Counted from the stretch's first letter, positions 54,385 to 62,386 are shown. The stretch is 64,000 nt of DNA from Candidatus Bathycorpusculum hydrogenotrophicum (GCA_009783705.1 WRCX01000001.1:1-64000), one strand, 5' to 3'. A program made the numbers and translations. Notes: generated from the sequence alone by a model not told the origin.

Positions 54385-54882
54385 ATGGAGGAATACTGTA
54401 ATTTGAAGCTAAAAGACGGTGTAACAGTCTGGTTAAATGGGGCATTAAATGACCCCATTGTCAAAATATTAGCCAAAAATAGCCAATTAACGAAAGTCCA
54501 GCTCGAAACTCTGCTTATTGACGTTTTATCCGAAAATATGTCGGACAAACAGCTAAAGTACGATGATAAAGCCGCATTACGACTAACAAAGGCGAAAATA
54601 AGCCGCGGTAGCTTTAATAGGACTTTAAAACAGTCCCGTGAAAACGTCATTAAATCCATCTATACAGTGTTACTTTTGGGGTATTTGGGTGTTTTTGAGA
54701 GTACAACTCTTGACCCGTATCTCGAAATAGCAAATAAACTACACGAATATGTCGAGGCGCACCAGAACGTACCAAGCAAAGAGGGGGAACTAAAAGACCA
54801 TCAAAAAGTCATAGAAATCATCAGAAATGAGCTAGAAACGAGCCTAAAACGGCTTTCTAGCACCTCAGAAGGCCCTTTGTGA
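54385..54882 (+). CDS. Orphan 165-aa protein next to the origin region
   Basis: 165 aa, family not recognised. Mainly helical and soluble: start MEEYCNLKLKDGVTVWLNGA, then VQLETLLIDVLSENMSDKQL, the strongly patterned SRGSFNRTLKQSRENVIKSI and YTVLLLGYLGVFE (about 72-112), and a C-terminal helix ending SSTSEGPL. The RGxFNRTLxQxRxNVIxSIYTVLLLGYLG stretch looks like a conserved, perhaps DNA- or membrane-contacting, motif. It is bracketed by TGTGA-type sites, and its own stop lies in a 16-bp perfect palindrome. A role in replication, partition or an integrated element is possible. Confidence 0.72.
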   Translation: MEEYCNLKLKDGVTVWLNGALNDPIVKILAKNSQLTKVQLETLLIDVLSENMSDKQLKYDDKAALRLTKAKISRGSFNRTLKQSRENVIKSIYTVLLLGYLGVFESTTLDPYLEIANKLHEYVEAHQNVPSKEGELKDHQKVIEIIRNELETSLKRLSSTSEGPL

Positions 54883-54891
54883 CGTCACAAA
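54876..54891. promoter_or_regulatory. 16-bp perfect palindrome, putative operator
   Basis: TTTGTGACGTCACAAA, a complete dyad of two TGTGA half-sites, overlapping the stop of the 165-aa gene and followed by another ATCACAG. It is the best-formed member of the TGTGA family here and probably a dimer binding site. Confidence 0.65.
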
Positions 54892-55042
54892 TCACAGTTT
54901 TTTCCCATCATTTTTTGCTTTTTTTAGGAAGTAAATAACCCTTCAAAAACAAGCTTTATCCAAGCGACAATTAACTAAAGAGACCTAATTTACAGACTTT
55001 TCAACCCATGGATACAGGCTGGAAGCGGAGCTTTAATACAAT

Positions 55043-55200
55043 TTGTGATGTGTGATGTCATACTTTCCATGAAAGGAATCACCGATAACCTTAAAAGTCC
55101 ATGGAGAATACTGTGATGTGTGATGCAACTGTTAAAATCACATAAAAATCACGGTTGAGTCACATTCAAATCACAGTTAAAGTCACGGAGGGAAAAATCA
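55043..55200. repeat. TGTGA/TCACA motif cluster B
   Basis: A 14-bp TGTGATGTGTGATG occurs twice (55044-55057 and 55112-55125). Then TCACATAAAAATCACGG, AGTCACATTCAAATCACAG, AGTCACGG and AATCACGGTTGA follow in close succession up to about 55200, running into the first codons of the coiled-coil gene. Half-site spacing is close to one helical turn in places. Confidence 0.7.
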
Positions 55201-56051
55201 CGGTTGATCTCACAATAGTAATCTTGGTCGTTTTAGCAACTGTCACTGTAGTAGCAGGATATCAGTACTATAAACACATCCGAATGGCACATCAAGAATA
55301 CGAGAAAGCCAATATGGAATATGAAAAAGCCAACATGGAATATGAAAAAGCCAACATGGAATACGAGAAAGCCAAAGATTTCCTCGAAGATATTGTGCTA
55401 AGTTTTGATCGTGAACTTAAACGTGAATCAGCAAAGTTTGACACAATGGTATCAAAGGTTGAAGGAAGCTATACGACTGCAGATGTGAGTTACAGAAAAG
55501 CAGAGACAATTGAGCGTAAAATAGAACCAATGGAAACTCAGTTAGATGTGCTCATCCAATCATATAATACTATATCGCAAGAGATCACAGATAGTCAAAC
55601 AGAGAGTATGCAGTATAATTCAAATGTGCTCTCAGGGTTGTCTGGTCTGGAAGTAAAACTAAAGGACATAGACGCTACACAGGGAGCGCTTAGAAGCAAA
55701 ATATCAGACCTTGAAGAACAATTCAAAAAGTTAGCCGCTACTCCACCGCCACAACCTCAGTTTGCAACTGAAGTCATGTTACCGCCTATACCTATCAAAC
55801 GTGATAAAGCACTAGCAGCATTAACAGATACTGAAATTCAAGTCTTAGAAATGCTCTCCAAAGAAGGATCGAAAACAGCACCAGAAATTAAAGAGAGGGT
55901 ACATCTAAGCCGGGAGCATACTGCACGCTTAATGAAGAAACTCTATGAGGACGGCTATTTAGAGAGAGAAGCAGGCAAACTTCCTTTCCGCTATAGTATA
56001 AAAAAAGAAATGGAAGCACTACTACAAAAAGTAGAAAATCCTGCGATTTAA
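55155..56051 (+). CDS. Membrane-anchored coiled-coil protein with C-terminal winged helix
   Basis: 298 aa. A single N-terminal transmembrane helix (18-38, LTIVILVVLATVTVVAGYQYY), a long coiled coil (42-192) that opens with YEKANME heptads, a Pro-rich hinge (TPPPQPQ, 196-202), and a MarR-like winged helix (219-285: LTDTEIQVLEMLSKEGSKTA, LSREHTARLMKKLYEDGYLE). A protein that links membrane and DNA, possibly holding the origin region at the membrane or acting as a membrane-bound regulator. The first ~15 codons consist of the TCACGG-type repeats, so the start is uncertain; TTG 55155 is one option, and GGAGGG at 55188-55193 suggests a start further in. Confidence 0.75.
   Translation: MSHIQITVKVTEGKITVDLTIVILVVLATVTVVAGYQYYKHIRMAHQEYEKANMEYEKANMEYEKANMEYEKAKDFLEDIVLSFDRELKRESAKFDTMVSKVEGSYTTADVSYRKAETIERKIEPMETQLDVLIQSYNTISQEITDSQTESMQYNSNVLSGLSGLEVKLKDIDATQGALRSKISDLEEQFKKLAATPPPQPQFATEVMLPPIPIKRDKALAALTDTEIQVLEMLSKEGSKTAPEIKERVHLSREHTARLMKKLYEDGYLEREAGKLPFRYSIKKEMEALLQKVENPAI
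55296..55377 (+). repeat. Four 21-bp tandem repeats coding for YEKANME heptads
   Basis: Units of 21 bp (GAATATGAAAAAGCCAACATG and variants) at 55296, 55317, 55338 and 55359; units two and three are identical. They encode heptads EYEKANM, lengthening the coiled coil by whole heptads. Such a minisatellite can change length by slippage. Confidence 0.85.
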
Positions 56052-56070
56052 TACACTACCTTGTTCTTAG

Positions 56071-56112
56071 AACTGTGTGAAGAACTGTGAACAGTTGTGA
56101 ACGGCTGTGAAG
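56071..56112. repeat. TGTGA motif cluster C
   Basis: AACTGTGTGAAG, AACTGTGAACAG, TTGTGAACGG and CTGTGAAG follow each other, four TGTG(A/T)-core units about 10-12 bp apart on the + strand, between the ends of the convergent coiled-coil and wHTH genes. Confidence 0.6.
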
Positions 56113-56114
56113 TG

Positions 56115-56546
56115 CTACTTTATGATGTGTTGTTTAATTGCTGGTGCAATATTTGGTGCTGCCTTATATTTGAGGCTGTTTGAATTGCCGGTTCTAAGCA
56201 ACATGCCTTTGTCGACCATACGTGCTAGATAAGTAGAGATGGTGCTTAGACTAACTGGTTCTTTGAGCTCTGTTTCATATATGGTTTGGATGTCTTTGGA
56301 AGTGAACCAGATCAATGGAAAATTTTTCTGGACAACATGTTGAACCTTTTCAAAACGTGATAGTTGCCGGTTAGGCATCGCTGGGCTGGAATTGACAACT
56401 GGGTTTTCGTTTGGTGCACCGCCTAACAACTCGACTAAATCAAGAAGACGCAGAGCTTTATCGCGGGTCACTTGACCCTCAAAAGCAATGGTATATCGAT
56501 TCCCATCGCTGTCGAAGAGCTCAACACGCATTTTACGAGCCGGCAC
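56115..56546 (-). CDS. Small protein with C-terminal winged helix, upstream of the origin
   Basis: 143 aa. Residues 1-45 form a small beta-rich unit (MRVELFDSDGNRYTIAFEGQ, TRDKALRLLDLVELLGG), then a variable linker rich in Asn/Pro, then a winged helix (about 66-135: FEKVQHVVQKNFPLIWFTSK, SLSTISTYLARMVDKGMLLR). Soluble. GTG 56546 has AGGTGA four bases upstream and the surrounding DNA again has TCACACC/GTGATGG motifs. It could bind the TGTGA sites and so regulate this locus; that is inference. Confidence 0.75.
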   Translation of the reverse strand: MPARKMRVELFDSDGNRYTIAFEGQVTRDKALRLLDLVELLGGAPNENPVVNSSPAMPNRQLSRFEKVQHVVQKNFPLIWFTSKDIQTIYETELKEPVSLSTISTYLARMVDKGMLLRTGNSNSLKYKAAPNIAPAIKQHIIK

Positions 56547-56729
56547 ACTTTCACCTATAGGTTGTTCACAATATCTCTACTTCACACCTTATAACTGTGA
56601 TGGTGAAACAAGCAATAAAAAAAAGTATAATTCAGACATAAAATCACTAATTAAGCTGTTTTTGTACTTATTTCAGAATTACCAGCTTCACAGAAAAACA
56701 GATTTGTGAAATAGCTAACTTGACGGTTT

Positions 56730-57320
56730 GGTTTAGGATTTCCAGTAGAAGTGTAGGGGTGCCTTGTTCACTGTAAACTGACCTAATTAGGATATTTTTC
56801 AACAAAACAGGCATATTAAAACGTCAGATTTACTACTGATTTACAAGCATTCACAGTTTTGTGAACAGAAAATCAGCTGTGAAGTTCGGTCAAACTTTAC
56901 ATGTTGATCATTAGGCAAAAAAATTCCAGACAGATCCAGTCCAAGCTGGCTAGCGTTACTTTTAGGCCGTTTTTCCATGGTTTTAGAACCACAGAGCCAC
57001 CCCTCCATTTCCGCTCGAAGATTTTTAGGCAAAAAAGAAGTCAGGCGAGGCAGAAAAAATATTCACAGCAGGTTTGTCTAAGTTTTTGGACAAGAAGAAT
57101 TAATATACATAATTCTGCGTTATTACAAAGAGTATAATCTTATTCATTATTATTATTACCAAACTACTTTAACGATTTTTTTCTCCAGTAGAAACTTTGG
57201 GGTGTGTGTTCTCTTGGTTGCTGTCTGTTTTCCTCTTCTTTTAGAAATGTTTTGTACTCAAACCAGTTTTTTGTACTGTATCCTTTATCTGTTCCACTCG
57301 AAATAACGGTTGTACCTCTG
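56730..57320. other. Candidate replication origin with ORB-like repeats and AT-rich core
   Basis: Directly upstream of orc1/cdc6. The motif TCCAGTAGAA-N5-GGGGTG occurs perfectly at 56741-56761 and 57184-57204 on the + strand, and in inverted orientation at 56998-57018 (TCGAGCGGAA-N5-GGGGTG). A weaker copy, TCCACTCGAA, lies at 57293-57302. Archaeal ORB elements have the same layout: a TCCA-TGGAAA dyad plus a G-string. Between the inverted and the second direct copy lies a strongly AT-rich stretch (about 57100-57180, with TCATTATTATTATTACC), suitable as the unwinding element. Additional TTCACAG/CTGTGAA pairs lie near 56851-56881. Confidence 0.78.
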
Positions 57321-57342
57321 TGGAAAAGGACGATAGGGCAAT

Positions 57343-58572
57343 ATGGGAAACTCAGTATTAGATGACGTATTTGACAGCTTTGTCAATGGCATACGGCTGT
57401 TTAAAGATCGTGAAGTTCTAAGACATGATTATCTACCAGACAAATTACCCCACCGAGAAGACCAAATCCGCCTCTTAGGTTCAACTGTTGCCCCTGTCCT
57501 AAAAGATGCCCGTTGTTCAAACATATTTATCTACGGCAAAACCGGCACAGGCAAAACTGCCGTCACCAAATACGTTCTGAGCCATCTAGAATCAAAAGCC
57601 AAAGAGTACGGCGCTCAAGTAAAATTCTGCTACATCAACTGCCGAATGGTCGGCTCAGAATACCGCGTGTTTGCAAGTCTTAGCCAAAGCGTAGGCCTAA
57701 GCATACCCTTCACAGGTCTCTCTGTTGGCGAAGTCTTTGATCGCTTCCGCTCCGGACTGGATCAATCCCGCATAATCTTCATAATAGTTCTCGATGAAGT
57801 AGACTCACTAATCAAAGACCGCGGCGACGCCTTTATGTACGAACTTACCCGCATCAATGAAACCCTAAATAAAAGTAAAGTTTCCATCATCGGAATATCA
57901 AACGACTTACGATTAAAAGAATTCCTTGATCCCCGCGTCTTTAGTTCACTTAGCGAAGAAGAACTAGTTTTCCGCCCCTACGACGCAGGCGAACTCCGCA
58001 ACATACTCCTCGAACGCTCCAAACTTGCTTTCCAAGACGGCGTGCTCTCTGACTCAGCCCTAAGTATCTCCTCAGCTCTAGCTGCCGCCGAACACGGCGA
58101 CGCCCGACGTGCCCTAGATCTATTGCGGGTTGCAGGCGAAGTAGCTGAACGCCAAGGTGCAAAAGGCGTAACCGAAGAACATGTACGCCAAGCCGAAAAA
58201 CACATCGAACACAACCGTGTCATCGAAGCACTCAAAAATCTAACTCTCCACTCAAAACTGGTGCTGTTAAGTGTATATCACCTAAACAAACCCAGCGCTA
58301 CCACAGGCGAAATCTATGATGTCTACAACGAATTATGCGGCGAAATGGGCGCAGGACTTCTGACACAAAGACGCCTAGGTACCCTTGTTAACGAACTTGA
58401 TTCCATGGGGTTGGTTAACGCCAAAGTTGTCAGCATGGGCCGCTATGGCAGAACCAAAAAGATCCGGCTTGAAATCAGTCGTGGTTTAATCCGCGATGTT
58501 TTTGGCGGCGATAACCGCTTTAGCCAATTGTTTGCCTCCTCTTCAAAAAATAGCAACAAAAACTCAGGATAA
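57343..58572 (+). CDS. cdc6: Origin-recognition/helicase-loading protein Orc1/Cdc6
   Basis: 409 aa, family length. AAA+ core: Walker A GKTGTGKT (65-72), Walker B VLDEVDSL, sensor-1 GISNDLRLKEFLDPRV (also the initiator-type DNA-contact region) and sensor-2 EHGDARRALDLL. C-terminal winged helix from about 320 (SATTGEIYDVYNEL, TQRRLGTLVNELDSMGLV), which binds ORB DNA. Lies next to the putative origin, as archaeal initiators usually do. The end overlaps the convergent DP1 gene by 9 bp. Confidence 0.96.
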   Translation: MGNSVLDDVFDSFVNGIRLFKDREVLRHDYLPDKLPHREDQIRLLGSTVAPVLKDARCSNIFIYGKTGTGKTAVTKYVLSHLESKAKEYGAQVKFCYINCRMVGSEYRVFASLSQSVGLSIPFTGLSVGEVFDRFRSGLDQSRIIFIIVLDEVDSLIKDRGDAFMYELTRINETLNKSKVSIIGISNDLRLKEFLDPRVFSSLSEEELVFRPYDAGELRNILLERSKLAFQDGVLSDSALSISSALAAAEHGDARRALDLLRVAGEVAERQGAKGVTEEHVRQAEKHIEHNRVIEALKNLTLHSKLVLLSVYHLNKPSATTGEIYDVYNELCGEMGAGLLTQRRLGTLVNELDSMGLVNAKVVSMGRYGRTKKIRLEISRGLIRDVFGGDNRFSQLFASSSKNSNKNSG

Positions 58573-60174
58573 CGGATTTATAAAATCTAGAACTGCAGTT
58601 TCTCTTGTTTGCAGATTTATCACTGGGACTTTTCCTGGGGTGGGAACTAGACCTAGTTTTTCCATATAATCAGTTTGTTCCTGCCAGCCGCCTGAATTCA
58701 CCACCAAAACTCCACGGTAGTTACAAAGACCATTGACATGAGTATGGCCGGCATGGAATATGTCTGGAACTTGGTCGACAACAAGATAATCACGGTTCTC
58801 AGGTGAGAGCATGGTTTTCCCACCATATACCGGTGCTAGATGGCGGCACTGTATCAGTAGTCGCATTGATTTTTCGGGATGCTCATTGTCCATGCCTGGT
58901 ACAACTCCAATTATGTCATTTAGACTCACACCATGAAACATCAAAACTTCAATGCCATGTAAACTGAGATAGCATGGACTTCCAACAGAGTGAATGTTTG
59001 TTTTGTTTTTGATAGATGTAAGATAACCCTCTGGGATGGCGGGTTGGGGTTGGGATTTGCGTGCGGCGTCATGGTTACCCGGTGAGAGCACAATTTCTAT
59101 ATAATTTGGAATTTTTTCTAAATATTTAGTTGCAAAATTATATTGTTTATGTATGTCACGGATGGTTAACTCTGTTTGTTGCCCTGGATAGATACCCACC
59201 CCATCCACGATGTCCCCAGCAATTAAGAGGTACTTTACTCTGCCTGCTATCTCTCGCATTGCAGGGGTTCCATATTTTCCTCTGAGCCAAAGTATGAAAC
59301 GTTTGAAGGCTTCTTTGTTGAACTTTGTACTGCCAACATGAATATCTGAGGTGAAGACTGCATAGACCGGTTCTTGTGCATGCTGAGGTACTTTTCTGCC
59401 CACTTCGGGAAAAATAATGTCCTCAACCATCAAGAGATTTGTTTTAGTCTTGATAACTGCCGCACAGAAAATAGTGTCGGGTAGAAGCATAAGCGCTTTT
59501 CTTTTAACTTCCTCGGGTGCCTTTTGTGGTACTAGAATAGTTGCACTGCCCCCCAGATCCTCTACAGAGAGTATAGTGCTATTTTTGGAGTCTCGCTTCT
59601 CAGTTAACATGCATATAACTTTAAGTTTGGATTGAGGCTGTGATTTGAGTGCTTCCACAATAGGTGTGGCGGCTCTAACATCCATTCGCTGTCTGAGTAT
59701 TTTCTCTAAGCGTTTGAAGCGGTCTTGGAAGAGCCCTTTGTATTCTTGAAGAGTACCATTGGAGGTTAGTTTGCCTGTGGCATCTTCGAGAATTTTGAGT
59801 TCTGAGGGGATGTCTTTGGCATAGGGATAAAAATCGCTATCTGAGCCGTTAAAGCGTACTACTGTTGATTCAGAATAGTTTGGTTCTGACGTGGGTGGTG
59901 GCGATGATGGTTGGATGTGTTTTTTGATTGTTTCTTCAACGGTTGCGGTCGCTTGTTGTATAATTGCTTCAAGAAACTCCCGTTCGATAAACATGGGTTT
60001 GTCTGTTAGTGCTTCAAGTTTTTGAATTGCCAGCGTCATAATTTCAAGGGGATCGTTGACTTCTGCGTTTTGGATGAGAAATTCAAAGGCTTCGCTGTTT
60101 AATTGGTAGCCTGCTGTTATAGTTGATTCGATGGCTCTTTGGAGTTTATCCTGTGCACTCATCATTCTGCCCAT
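58564..60174 (-). CDS. polB: DNA polymerase D small (exonuclease) subunit DP1
   Basis: 536 aa. The proofreading 3'-5' exonuclease partner of DP2. The calcineurin-like phosphoesterase site is intact: SDIHVGSTKF, AGDIVDGVGIYPG, SPGNHDAARKS, MFHGVSLND and HAGHTHVNG. N-terminal helical region (1-90), then an OB fold (about 180-245) before the catalytic domain. ATG 60174 or one of the near Met residues starts it. Both PolD genes lie within 10 kb of the putative origin. Confidence 0.95.
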   Translation of the reverse strand: MGRMMSAQDKLQRAIESTITAGYQLNSEAFEFLIQNAEVNDPLEIMTLAIQKLEALTDKPMFIEREFLEAIIQQATATVEETIKKHIQPSSPPPTSEPNYSESTVVRFNGSDSDFYPYAKDIPSELKILEDATGKLTSNGTLQEYKGLFQDRFKRLEKILRQRMDVRAATPIVEALKSQPQSKLKVICMLTEKRDSKNSTILSVEDLGGSATILVPQKAPEEVKRKALMLLPDTIFCAAVIKTKTNLLMVEDIIFPEVGRKVPQHAQEPVYAVFTSDIHVGSTKFNKEAFKRFILWLRGKYGTPAMREIAGRVKYLLIAGDIVDGVGIYPGQQTELTIRDIHKQYNFATKYLEKIPNYIEIVLSPGNHDAARKSQPQPAIPEGYLTSIKNKTNIHSVGSPCYLSLHGIEVLMFHGVSLNDIIGVVPGMDNEHPEKSMRLLIQCRHLAPVYGGKTMLSPENRDYLVVDQVPDIFHAGHTHVNGLCNYRGVLVVNSGGWQEQTDYMEKLGLVPTPGKVPVINLQTRETAVLDFINPLS

Positions 60175-60308
60175 GTGATGCTTAATTAGTGTTTAGCCAG
60201 TATTGTGTTTGAGTTATTTACTGTTTTGCGTTTGCCGATTCACTTTTAGGAGTCAGCGCTAAAACTATTAGGGCATGCGATAGGTTTAACTTACTTTTAC
60301 TGGGCTCT

Positions 60309-61218
60309 CAGCTGTTTCGATATGATCTCCTTACTGATTCTTGGGTTGAAAAAACCCAAATGCCCGCCAGTCCCCGGAGTTCCAGTTCGGTGCAGGGTCC
60401 GTATCCTGTTTTGTTTGTTATGGATGAAAAGCTTGTAGTTACAGCTGAATTCTATTTGGGGCCCCACCGTTATGAGCCGAAAGTTTTGGTTTATGATCCT
60501 AAGAAAGATGTTTGGAGTGATGAGTCAACGGGGCCTATGGTTATTTGTGATGGGCTGGGTTTGGTAACCTCAGGTGTTTTTGCTCCTCAAAGAGTCTATT
60601 TTGTGGGCTCGGCGCCGGGTAGTACTCGGGGGGAGGTGTTGACTAATCAGGCTTATAATTTTGCAGATATGGTGCTTGGACAATTGGTGAGGTATGCCTA
60701 TGCCTCGGTTAGATTTTGGTACGGTGGTTGTGGATGATATTTTATACGTAATTGGCGGGTATATACATGTTTCAGTTTATCCCTATACACATTATAGTGC
60801 TTTAGTTGAGGCGTATGTGCCGTTTGGTTATCGGTCTATACCAACCATTGGGATGGTTTCGCCGTTAGATGTGGTGTATAATGTGTCAGGTGTTGATTTG
60901 GAGTTTGTTGTGGATCGGCCATTTAGTTTGTTGTATTATTGTGTTGATGGAGGCGATAATGTGATTTTTGCTGGGAATACTGCTTTATCAGATTTGTCGG
61001 GTGGGGTTCATAATGTGACTGTTTTTGCGGAGGATTTTTTGGTAATGTGGGGGTTTCAGAAACTATTGTTTTTACGGTTGATTTTGAACCTGATTTCATA
61101 TTACCGGTTCCTGTTGTTTGTGGCATTAGTTGTGGTGCCTGTGTTAGTTGCAGTTGTTTTGTTTTTGTTTTTGTTTTTAAGGCGACACAGGGCTGGCAGT
61201 CTTTACAGGCGGATTTAA
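60309..61218 (+). pseudogene. Relic of a Kelch-repeat surface protein
   Basis: Frame pieces restore an incomplete Kelch-type protein: LFRYDLLTDSWVEKTQMPAS, YEPKVLVYDPKKDVWSDES, then after a frameshift near 60695 MPMPRLDFGTVVVDDILYVI (Kelch blade), DGGDNVIFAGNTALSDLSGG, and after another shift near 61045 NVGVSETIVFTVDFEPDFIL. A last shift leads to a hydrophobic anchor (ALVVVPVLVAVVLFLFLF) and basic tail RRHRAG, typical of such archaeal cell-surface proteins. No signal peptide or start is left, so the 5' end is lost. At least three frameshifts make it a genuine relic. Confidence 0.75.
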
Positions 61219-61382
61219 TACACCTGCGTTGGAATGTTTATGGGTTATATGCATCGGTAAAACTATTTAGCGTTTCTAGATAGGTTTAACTGATTGTATT
61301 TTTATCCTACCGATATATCAACTATAAAATAATTCATATAAGCCATCAAATGTTTAGATGAATTATATTGGTGGTTAATGTA

Positions 61383-62354
61383 ATGGGCGAACTACGTAAG
61401 GTTCAACAGACGCCAACCGGCACCTACTTTATCTGTCTGCCACGTGATTGGGCAAAAGAACACAATCTCCAAAAAGGTTCCCAAGTAAATCTAGAAGCCT
61501 CAACTGATGGTAAACTCTTAGTCGATACCCAATTTGACATAGAACCCCAGCCAAAAATAATCACCCTCAAAATAGGACCCTACTTGAGCCGCGAAATTAT
61601 TGGTCACTACCTCTTGGGTTATGATATAATCCGAGTAGAAGCCAAAGGCCGCATAGACCCCGCGGTGCGCAACCAAATCAAGTCCACTGCAAATTCTCTG
61701 GCGGGATTGATGATTGTTGAGGAAACTACCTCAATGATGGCCCTTCAATGCCTAATGCAGCAACCCTTCACCTCACCAAAAAAACTGCTCCAACGCAACC
61801 AAGGCAGCGCTGCCTCCATGATCCGAGATGCCGCCAGCTCATTTATCAACCGTGACACCGATATGGCACAAAACGTCATCGAACGCGACGTTGAAAACAA
61901 CCGATTCTACTTTTTGCTCGTACGAATACTACGTACCATAATCCAAAATCCCCGACAAGGCGAAAAATTCGAAATAACCCCCATCGAATGCATAGACTAC
62001 CGCCTAGCCGCAAGCCTAATCGAGGACATAGGCGATGTCTGCGTCCAAATTGCAACCACCACCCTAGCACTCAACGACGCCAAACTCTCCGACGAAGTAC
62101 GCAAACTCCTCGCAGAATTACAATACGCCTGCTTTGAAGCCAACGAACAAGCCTTCAAAGCCTTCTTAAACAAAGACATCTCCATAGCAGAAAATGTACG
62201 CGATATGCGTGCAAAAATCGAAGCCGCCTCACTAGAAATTGAAGATGCCGCAAAAAATTCCTCCGTGGATTTAATGCCCCAAATACTAGCTGTACGATCG
62301 TCTCTAAAACAAATCTATGAATGTAGCGTCGACATGGCTGACCTAGTCGTATAA
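61383..62354 (+). CDS. Phosphate-uptake regulator-like protein: AbrB-type N-domain plus PhoU
   Basis: 323 aa. The N-terminal ~45 residues are a SpoVT/AbrB-like DNA-binding unit (GELRKVQQTPTGTYFICLPR, LQKGSQVNLEAS). The remainder is a PhoU helical pair (about 105-320) with ENNRFYFLLVRILRTII and IEDIGDVCVQIATTTLALND. Likely a regulator of phosphate response or metal-linked transcription. ATG 61383 is preferred because GGTGG is eight bases upstream; the in-frame TTG 61368 is not. No pst transport genes are in the window. Confidence 0.82.
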   Translation: MGELRKVQQTPTGTYFICLPRDWAKEHNLQKGSQVNLEASTDGKLLVDTQFDIEPQPKIITLKIGPYLSREIIGHYLLGYDIIRVEAKGRIDPAVRNQIKSTANSLAGLMIVEETTSMMALQCLMQQPFTSPKKLLQRNQGSAASMIRDAASSFINRDTDMAQNVIERDVENNRFYFLLVRILRTIIQNPRQGEKFEITPIECIDYRLAASLIEDIGDVCVQIATTTLALNDAKLSDEVRKLLAELQYACFEANEQAFKAFLNKDISIAENVRDMRAKIEAASLEIEDAAKNSSVDLMPQILAVRSSLKQIYECSVDMADLVV

Positions 62355-62386
62355 CTCTCTTTAATATACAAAAATAATTTTTCTTT

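Noticed and set aside
57950-58235. Arg/Ser-rich minus-strand frames in orc1/cdc6
   Set aside because: Shadows of the AAA+ coding frame.
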